Shown here piece after piece: positions 6,772 through 11,474 of a DNA stretch of 11,474 bases. The notes beneath the pieces are model-generated. The model searched no databases, had not been told where the DNA came from, and saw only the letters and a program-made list of their open reading frames with translations. The DNA comes from Sporomusa sp. (lineage in GTDB: Bacteria > Bacillota_C > Negativicutes > Sporomusales > Sporomusaceae): the NCBI GenBank assembly GCA_029256645.1, contig JAQSXM010000065.1:1-11474 (forward strand), given 5' to 3'. Every line of letters starts with the position of its first letter. Within the stretch, counting starts at the first letter, position 1. Made by a program: the position numbers and the translations under genes.

Positions 6772-6775
6772 AACT

Positions 6776-6927
6776 AATTGTGATACTATATACGATTAAC
6801 TATTTAGAAGTTTGTAGAAGGATTCCCTGGCTTTTTCTTTATTTGTTCGGCATCCTGCTGCTCATATTACTCGCATTTCGTTTACCAGTAAGCTTCGGTT
6901 ACTCTATTTCTTGGGCTATCTAGGTGG
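6776..6927. other. 3' untranslated stretch of the His/Pro-rich gene
   Basis: About 150 bases between the stop of the His/Pro-rich gene and its terminator. No gene or strong hairpin was recognised. Confidence 0.45.
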
Positions 6928-7434
6928 CTATTGCTGTGGCGGCTGCTGCTTTGGCGGCTGCTGCTTTGGCGGCTGCTGCTTTGGCGGCTGCTGCTTTGGC
7001 GGCTGTTGCTTTGGTGGCTGTTGCTTTGGCGGCTGTTGCTTTGGCGGCTGTTGCTTTGGCGGCTGTTGCTTTGGTGGCTGTTGCTTTGGTGGCTGTTGCT
7101 TTGGCGGCTGTTGCTTTGGTGGCTGTTGCTTTGGTGGCTTCTTATGAGGTGGATGCTCATGAGGTGGATGCCCAGGTGGCTGCTCATGAGGTGGATGCCC
7201 ATGAGGTGGATGCCCATGAGGTGGATGCTTATGAGGTGGATGAGGTGGATGAGGCGGCTCATGGGGCGGCTTATCTCGTAATATGTCCTTTAACTCGCTC
7301 CAAAAATCTAACTGTACAACAGACTGTGTTCCTTCAATATGCAAGGGTGAGGCTTTTACTGTTGTTACTCCGAGACCTAATTGCATAATACCTGCTAATG
7401 AGTAAATCATAATCTGTTTTGTCATTTTGTTCAT
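6928..7434 (-). CDS. Exported His/Pro-rich repeat protein with C-terminal (KQQPP)13 stalk
   Basis: 168 residues from the ATG at 7434, which has GGAGG (7443-7447) at 8-nt spacing; a TTG five codons upstream overlaps that site and is rejected. Residues 1-28 form a signal peptide (MNKMTKQIMIYSLAGIMQLG..., cleavage near VKA-SP). A short unique part (29-54, including VVQLDFWSELKDIL) precedes a His/Pro-rich block (~56-98) built of HPPHGHPPH-like units. Thirteen exact KQQPP units (102-166) and a final QQ complete it. The His block could bind Zn, Ni or Cu; the KQQPP tail should form a stiff, basic polyproline-II rod. There is no LPXTG, lipobox, barrel or membrane anchor. I recognise no named family. 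Transcribed alone: terminators lie before (7596-7628) and after (6735-6771). Confidence 0.72.
   Translation of the reverse strand: MNKMTKQIMIYSLAGIMQLGLGVTTVKASPLHIEGTQSVVQLDFWSELKDILRDKPPHEPPHPPHPPHKHPPHGHPPHGHPPHEQPPGHPPHEHPPHKKPPKQQPPKQQPPKQQPPKQQPPKQQPPKQQPPKQQPPKQQPPKQQPPKQQPPKQQPPKQQPPKQQPPQQ
6937..7131 (-). repeat. 15-bp tandem repeat, 13 units, encoding KQQPP
   Basis: Thirteen head-to-tail units of exactly 15 bp (plus-strand form TGGCGGCTGCTGCTT and variants). All changes between units are third-position silent: the four units nearest the gene's 3' end (6937-6996) are identical, while the nine distal units mix TGG(C/T)GGCTGTTGCTT forms. Unit length is a multiple of three, so copy-number change keeps the frame. 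Confidence 0.95.
7141..7269 (-). repeat. Imperfect His/Pro-encoding repeats (GAGGTGGATGCCCAT-like)
   Basis: Degenerate 15-bp units with 6-, 9- and 12-bp variants on the plus strand, encoding the HPPHGHPPH block upstream of the KQQPP array. More diverged in length and sequence than the downstream array. Confidence 0.75.
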
Positions 7435-7442
7435 AGAATATG

Positions 7443-7447
7443 CCTCC
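7443..7447 (-). promoter_or_regulatory. Shine-Dalgarno that fixes the His/Pro-rich protein start
   Basis: GGAGG on the minus strand, 8 nt before the ATG at 7434. The upstream in-frame TTG (7449) overlaps this site and cannot use it. Confidence 0.7.
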
Positions 7448-7595
7448 AAATTTCATTTTATATTATTTATGCCACGGGACGGTTCTAATGACACACTCTT
7501 GACTATGAAGATTTTTGCCGGTCACCGCACCAGTGCTGTAGGAGTTTTCGATGAAACGCAATCTTGCAAAATAAGCTATTATCATTGAAACAAAA

Positions 7596-7628
7596 CTCCG
7601 CTCTTTCGGCGATTGATCAAGAGCGGAG
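7596..7628 (-). terminator. Intrinsic terminator of the inverse autotransporter gene
   Basis: Perfect 10-bp stem CTCCGCTCTT / AAGAGCGGAG (7619-7628 with 7596-7605), 13-nt loop, followed on the minus strand by TTTTGTTTC. It lies about 85 bases past the final stop of the autotransporter frame (7712), which supports that stop, rather than the TAA at 7985, as the original gene end. Confidence 0.8.
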
Positions 7629-7711
7629 CTCGTTTCGAGGATTCAATTCTGGAACAGTTTACAAAGGATGCGAGAGGGTCTTATAATCTGGTTTTTTCAA
7701 GGATTTTTCGG

Positions 7712-7984
7712 TTATATACGCAACCCTGTATTGTATATTTCCATTTGGATACCTCCGCTCTGAACTGTTACTGGTTGGACGTTAAGGATCTTACCAGTAA
7801 TATTATGTTGGTTGTAAATAGTGTACTCACCGGCTGCTAAACCCTCAAAAACGGCTTTGTATTGCGTAAGATTGGCAGGGTCCAATCTAAAACCTGCTGA
7901 ATCCTCCAACCAATAAGTTATATTGCCAGGATTAACCCACATGACAACCCAATCGTACGTCGTCGATTCCACTTGAAGGGTCGT
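7712..7984 (-). pseudogene. Ninth, terminal passenger domain cut off by TAA
   Basis: 90 sense codons in the same frame as the domain array, directly after the TAA: TTLQVESTTYDWVVMW, then LEDSAGFRL, FEGLAAGEYTI and VTVQSGG, the same landmarks as the other passenger domains, ending at a stop 85 bases before the terminator. The GTG at 7972 has no Shine-Dalgarno, so independent translation is unlikely. Confidence 0.65.
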
Positions 7985-10900
7985 TTACACTGATGGTAGG
8001 ATTATTTCAACAGCGGTATATGGATCGTAAGTACCGTTTCCGGGGGGAATCGTTGCCGTTACGCTCTGACTGGCATAGCCATCCATGCTCGCGCTAAAGA
8101 CCACTTCGCCGGCCGGAACACCGTCAAATCTTGCATAGCCGTAAGTGTTCGTGGTTTTTGAAGTTCCACCCTCCAGAGTTACCGTAGCGTTGCTGAGAGT
8201 ACTGCCACTGACGTTTTTTACTGTGACCTGGGCTTTACCTAGAGCACGAGGCAATTCAATCACCTGCTCATTAGTGCCTTCGTTGACTGTCACCGCCGAA
8301 TAAATCATGCCTTGGTAATAATATTTGGTTGCGGTATAGGCGTATGTGCCAGTCGGCACGTTAGTTAATGTAAGCTTACCCTCTCCGTCTGTATAACCTA
8401 ATACATTCTTAGGATCAGAGTAACTTACGAAAATTTCCGCTCCGCTGATCGGCTGCTGACTATCTCGGTCTTTAACTATCAAAGTTAGATTGCCGACTTT
8501 GCGAACCATAGTTAGATTAACGGAACTGGTCTCATCGGATAGAACGACAGTCTTACTGTCATTGGTATAATATCCGTCATACTTATACGTTGCGGCAAAA
8601 AGATATTCTCCGGCGGGCAAACTAAAAGTTACATTTCCTGATGCGTCAGTCGTTTTAGTTTGGTCAACGCCATTACCTGTAACGCGCACGTTTGCGTACC
8701 AAGCCACATTTTTCTCATCGCCGTCTTTGACATTAACTTGAGCGGTAATTAGTTTAGGGGAGAGCGTAATAGTTCCCGCTTCCTTGTTGGCACCCAGAAC
8801 TGTTACAGCCGTAGTATTGCTGTCATAACCAGCTTCCGTTGCCGTAAACGTGTATGTTCCGGTCGGTAACTTTGTGAATTTCGCGATACCGCTGGCATTA
8901 GTAGTCTCTGTTACAGGCTTTATTTCATCCCCGATCTCCACCATAGTACTAACAGCTACTCCGCTAATCGGCTTACCATCAGTGCCCTTGACCGTGATTG
9001 TTATTTGGCCCTTCGGGAGGATCAATTCGATGGTTTTACTTGTTGTGTCTTCTATGTTAGTACTTAATTCGCTTCTGCTATATCCTACTTTTGTGACTTT
9101 CAAATTATAGTGGCCTGGCGTTAAATTTTCGAAAATTGCTTTACCGTCGGAGGTGGTATTCGTTGTTGAAATCGTCACTCCCTCCAAAGTCGCGGTAACC
9201 GTTGCTCCGCCAATCGGCTGCTTATCATCATAGTCTATGACCGTGATCGTCACGTTGGCGGTCTGTGGCGCCAGAGGCGTCAGAGCAAGCTCCGCAGCTA
9301 TCGTCTCTTTGTCGGTAACCGTTGTACTGATGCCTTTGTCGCTGTAATTTGCAGCTCTGGCTGTTACGGTATAGTTTGAACCGACTGTCAGGCCGCTGAA
9401 AACGGCTGTGCCATCGCTGCCGGTGGTTTTTGTATCAATAACGGTGGAACCGTTTTTCAGCTCGACTGTAGCGTCTTTTATGGCTGCTTTACCGACTGCG
9501 TCGCTAATCATGGCCACAATGTTGCCGCCGCTGGACGGCAATACGACTGTAGAACTGCTTGTCGAGTCGTTTGCTACGCTTACCGACAAGCTTTTCATCT
9601 CTTTGCCGCTATAGGTAACCGTGAATTTGTAGTTCCCCGGCGGTAAATCCGTAAATGTGGCGATGCCATTTGCACCGGTAACTGCCGTCACTTTGAAACC
9701 GGATGCCGCATAGGCTGTCTTAACTCCGAGAATTCGGTCAAAGAAGCTCTTGTCAGCCGCGCCATGCAGCCCGCTGGTCTCTTCGGCAGTAACTGTCGCG
9801 CCGCCAACGCCTGCCCCGGCGTTATCAAGTACAGTGATTTTCGCTTTGCCGCCGACAACGGCTAAGGCAATGGGGGGGACGGTCGTCGTTTGATCTTTTT
9901 GCACTGTCACCGTCGGGCTATCGTCGCTGATGTTGAAATAGGTGGCGCGCACGGTATACTCTCCTGCAGCCAGGCCGCTTAGCTCCGCTTTGCCATTTAC
10001 ATCGGTTACCACTATCGCACCGACCGGGCTGCCATTTTGATACGCTTGCACTTGCGCGCCTTGCAGGTCTGCGCCGCTGCTGGTTACTGTTACGCTTAAG
10101 CTGCCGGTGTAAGCGACTAGTTTAGTAAAGGTTTCGGTCTTGATTTCATTTTCCCGTTGCACCTTTTGCAACAGCTTATGACTGATATCGTTGGACAGTT
10201 CTTTGGCACTGCCGCCGCGCAAGGCCGGCCCCGCCGTATCGGCCAGTTGGTAGAGGACTTTGCCGTAGAGACTGCCGCTGGTCAGGTTAGAATTGGTGTA
10301 GCCCATTTCCATGGACAGCCTGGGGGTAAGCTGCATTTTACTGCGCAGTCTGTAGCCATTTTCATCCTCTTTGTATTTGTTGTCATAGTGAAAGCCTGAG
10401 GCATAAAGACTGAGCCAGGGAGCATTCGCTAGCGATGTGCCCACTTCATAGTCAAAGCCGCTCACCGCCCGGATGTAGGAATACAATATTCCATCGGTAA
10501 GGACGGTTGCTCCGGTTTGCCTGTCGCCTGAAGTCGGGATGTAGAAGTTGGCCCGGTATTCCGCTTGCTTGTTGAAGTATTCTGCGCCGACTCCGACACG
10601 GGAAAGATCGTGTTTGAAGCCATAGTCATAAAAAGCATTGACACCTGTGAGGCTGGTTTTATCTTCAGACAGCCATCTTAAACCTATGCCAAGATTGGCT
10701 GTGCTGTTTGCCCCGCTTTGATAGGCGTAGCGTCCTTGCCAGAAGCCAAGCTTACCGTCTGTAACTTCCTTGGTAAAAGGCTGGAGGGTCTCCAGCGAGT
10801 ATATCGGTTTGAGATCCTCGGTAAACGTAAGATTGATATCAGTCGTCCGCAGCCATTCTGGTCCTTGCTGCTTGCCATTTTGCGCGTAATAAGGGATAAG
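7985..10900 (-). pseudogene. Autotransporter barrel and passenger segment without its own start
   Basis: An open frame of 971 codons between the TAG (10901-10903) and the TAA (7985-7987). The first in-frame start-type codon is a TTG at 10486, which lacks a Shine-Dalgarno and lies in the middle of the barrel, so it would lose half the barrel and the signal peptide; it is not accepted as a gene start. The segment is otherwise intact over 2.9 kb, which is the main sign that the damage is recent or tolerated. Confidence 0.72.
7988..10105 (-). repeat. Eight tandem Ig-like / carboxypeptidase-regulatory passenger domains
   Basis: Each domain follows the same plan: a first strand such as ITVKGTDG or VTVKNVSG, then I/L-S-G-A-T-V, a T-T-x-x-x-G-x-A-x-F turn, L-P-A/T-G-x-Y, a T/S-A-x-x-x-G-Y strand and a final VTV...I-x-L strand. 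Domain cores include LSGLAAGEYTV, FTDLPPGNYKF, FSGLTVGSNYTV, FENLTPGHYNL, FTKLPTGTYTF, FSLPAGEYLF, LTNVPTGTYAY and FDGVPAGEVVF. Domains are diverged at protein and DNA level, so this is an old array. The second carries an insert of about 25 residues (near 9700-9790). Confidence 0.8.
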
Positions 10901-11146
10901 CTAATTGACAAATTGGACCACCTTCTGCTGCGTTGTTAAATTAGCCGTGTCCGCATTCTGCTTATTTTGGGACTGATCTTCTACCTGTTTATCTAGTGTA
11001 ATTGCCGGCAGTTCGCTAGTCTGCTCGCTGGTATTTGCGCTGGCGGCTGCGTACACCGGGACTAGCGCCACCGTATTGGACATCAGCAACAGTGCCGTCA
11101 GAAAACAAGCCAGCAGCTTGTTCAGTCGTTTAGAAATAGTAAACAA
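10901..11146 (-). CDS. N-terminal fragment of the autotransporter: signal peptide and linker, ending at TAG
   Basis: 81 residues that would actually be made if the amber codon stops translation: MFTISKRLNKLLACFLTALLL signal sequence, cleavage after VYA, then a hydrophilic linker rich in Gln, Asn and Thr ending KVVQFVN. It has the gene's only good Shine-Dalgarno. The usual periplasmic LysM domain of many intimin-type proteins is not present. By itself it would release a short periplasmic peptide of about 48 residues with no known function; it is best read as the 5' part of the broken gene. Confidence 0.7.
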   Translation of the reverse strand: MFTISKRLNKLLACFLTALLLMSNTVALVPVYAAASANTSEQTSELPAITLDKQVEDQSQNKQNADTANLTTQQKVVQFVN

Positions 11147-11153
11147 AGTCACT

Positions 11154-11160
11154 CCTCCTT
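11154..11160 (-). promoter_or_regulatory. Shine-Dalgarno that selects a TTG start for the autotransporter
   Basis: AAGGAGG on the minus strand. It is 7 nt from the TTG at 11146 but only 1 nt from the GTG at 11152, so TTG is the better start. Confidence 0.65.
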
Positions 11161-11235
11161 ATTTTCTTCCACAATAACTGCTTTTTCATGGATACAGCGC
11201 CCCTTTTGATTGAAGCACTGCAATCTGTAATAGTA

Positions 11236-11241
11236 ATTATA
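11236..11241 (-). promoter_or_regulatory. -10 box (TATAAT) of the autotransporter gene
   Basis: Perfect TATAAT on the minus strand, conserved with copy A. The hexamer 17 bp upstream (AATTAA) is not a good -35. Confidence 0.55.
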
Positions 11242-11310
11242 GCTAAATTTTGCAGCTATTAATTCCGTATGGGGAAAAATGCAGATTTTTAGGTGAAATT
11301 GGCGAAATAA

Positions 11311-11342
11311 CAGAAAGAAAAAAGCCATGCACGATGCATGGC
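11311..11342 (-). terminator. Intrinsic terminator upstream of the autotransporter promoter
   Basis: Minus strand: GCCATGC-ATCGT-GCATGGC (7-bp stem, 5-nt loop, 11324-11342) followed by TTTTTTCTTTC. Identical stem to the one at 6753-6771. It would end transcripts entering from beyond the right edge. Confidence 0.72.
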
Positions 11343-11373
11343 AACTGACTACTAACTATTGACCAAGGTAATA

Positions 11374-11474
11374 GCAGAGCCTCTGCGTCCACTTCCCGTT
11401 CCTCGTACTCCGTTCCCCTGCCCCGTTGCGGGAGGGAGACGGGCCGCAGGCCGGGGGAGGGGCGGCTTCCGTTA
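11374..11474. other. GC-rich palindromic non-coding stretch at the right edge
   Basis: Strikingly G/C-rich compared with the AT-rich flank before it. Holds GCAGAG-C-CTCTGC (11374-11386), GGCC-GCA-GGCC (11442-11452) and facing arms CCCCTGCCCC (11415-11424) and GGGGGAGGGG (11453-11462, one mismatch). No coding frame recognised. It runs off the window. Confidence 0.5.

Larger units (their letters stand above)
6644..6775 (-). promoter_or_regulatory. Duplicated upstream module, copy A: terminator, conserved block and promoter of the 683-aa protein gene
   Basis: Read on the minus strand: intrinsic terminator (6735-6771), the block AATTTCACCAAAAAAACTGC continuing into ATTTTTCC, then TATAAT at 6666-6671 and GATTGCAGT at 6644-6652. 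Nearly every landmark recurs in order and spacing at 11217-11346 before the inverse autotransporter gene. The implied leader to the ATG at 6611 is about 50 nt. No consensus -35 lies 17 bp from the -10, so the conserved block further upstream may bind an activator. Confidence 0.65.
7712..11146 (-). pseudogene. Inverse autotransporter (intimin/invasin-like) adhesin gene interrupted by two in-frame stops
   Basis: One reading frame runs from a TTG at 11146 (AAGGAGG at 11154-11160, 7-nt spacing; a GTG at 11152 is too close to it) to a stop at 7712-7714: 1144 codon positions with TAG at codon 82 and TAA at codon 1054. Order: signal peptide (1-33, cleavage near VYA), Gln/Asn-rich linker, inverse-autotransporter beta-barrel (~83-345; EWLRTTDINLTF, ANLGIGLRWL, GVNAFYDYGF, RVGVGAEYFN, and the closing QKVQRENEIK), then eight tandem ~85-residue Ig-like/carboxypeptidase-regulatory domains and a ninth after the TAA. 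Inverse autotransporters insert the barrel in the outer membrane and export the C-terminal passenger as an adhesin. There is no frameshift anywhere; after the TAG no ATG, GTG or TTG occurs in frame for over 400 bases. Each stop is one C-to-T change from a Gln codon. I infer recent inactivation; readthrough is the alternative. Confidence 0.8.
11217..11346 (-). promoter_or_regulatory. Duplicated upstream module, copy B: terminator, conserved block and promoter of the autotransporter gene
   Basis: Same order as copy A on the minus strand: terminator GCCATGC...GCATGGC, block AATTTCACCTAAAAATCTGC continuing into ATTTTTCC, TATAAT at 11236-11241 and GATTGCAGT at 11217-11225. Only a 3-nt length difference separates the last two landmarks between copies. 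In this copy ATAGCT and AGCTAT flank the region just upstream of and overlapping the -10 box, a possible operator. The leader to the TTG is about 80 nt. Confidence 0.65.

Noticed and set aside
6644..6775. Riboswitch (for example c-di-GMP) reading of the duplicated upstream module
   Set aside because: The terminator lies upstream of the TATAAT, so it would not be in the leader RNA of the downstream gene, and no conserved riboswitch core motif was recognised.
6937..7131. Possible CRISPR array
   Set aside because: Units are 15 bp, directly abutting with no spacers, and lie inside a coding frame.
6911..7388. Plus-strand frames over the tandem repeats giving CCFGG, ALAAVA and LLLWR repeat peptides
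   Set aside because: They arise because a 15-bp repeat without stops keeps every frame open. Only the minus-strand frame has a signal peptide, a Shine-Dalgarno and a non-repeat N-terminus.
7613..7840. 75-codon plus-strand frame starting in the terminator
   Set aside because: Begins inside the terminator stem and overlaps the autotransporter's terminal domain in antisense; no recognisable protein feature.
7712..7972. Independent small gene from the GTG at 7972
   Set aside because: No Shine-Dalgarno; same frame as, and same domain signature as, the autotransporter passenger upstream.
10486..10486. TTG at 10486 as the start of an 833-residue protein
   Set aside because: No Shine-Dalgarno, the frame continues upstream through clear barrel sequence, and the start would fall inside the beta-barrel with no signal peptide.
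10901..10903. TAG read as pyrrolysine
   Set aside because: No evidence in the window for pyl genes, and the local context fits a Gln codon changed by a single transition. Kept only as something to check.

Overview
The window looks like chromosome from a low-to-moderate GC Firmicute, most likely a diderm one of the Negativicutes type. This is inferred from strong AGGAGG-type ribosome binding sites, Clostridia-like signal peptides, and an inverse autotransporter (intimin/invasin-like outer-membrane beta-barrel), which needs an outer membrane, alongside an S-layer-homology protein. Genus cannot be fixed from sequence alone. Apart from a partial gene at the left edge, every gene is on the minus strand.

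Left third (1-3200), housekeeping and accessory genes: the 3' end of a plus-strand Cys-rich, Ada-like zinc-binding protein; a strong two-way hairpin terminator; a RibD/dihydrofolate-reductase-family protein; a frameshifted remnant of a LysR regulator; a full-length YddG-type DMT exporter; and a Nim/PNPOx-family flavoprotein. The yddG-nim gap (2238-2722) holds three copies of a small palindromic REP-like element. The gap 3191-3766 has no convincing gene but holds hairpins, including one sharing its stem with the nim terminator.

Right two thirds (3767-11346), a run of secreted or surface proteins: (i) a two-gene unit with a 683-aa SH3/SLH/ricin-like/Ig-like secreted protein followed by a 243-aa exported protein of unknown function; (ii) a 168-aa exported His/Pro-rich protein ending in thirteen KQQPP repeats encoded by a perfect-length 15-bp tandem array; (iii) a large inverse autotransporter with eight (probably nine) tandem carboxypeptidase-regulatory/Ig-like passenger domains. 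All three autotransporter pieces lie in one reading frame but are split by an amber codon just after the signal peptide and linker and by an ochre codon before the last domain, so the gene is a nonsense-broken pseudogene unless these stops are read through.

The 683-aa protein gene and the autotransporter gene, although unrelated in coding sequence, share a ~130-bp upstream module: an intrinsic terminator, a conserved ~30-bp block and a TATAAT box. This duplicated insulated promoter, the broken autotransporter and the His/Pro repeat protein are the most notable items. Past 11377 the window ends in a GC-rich, palindromic non-coding stretch.
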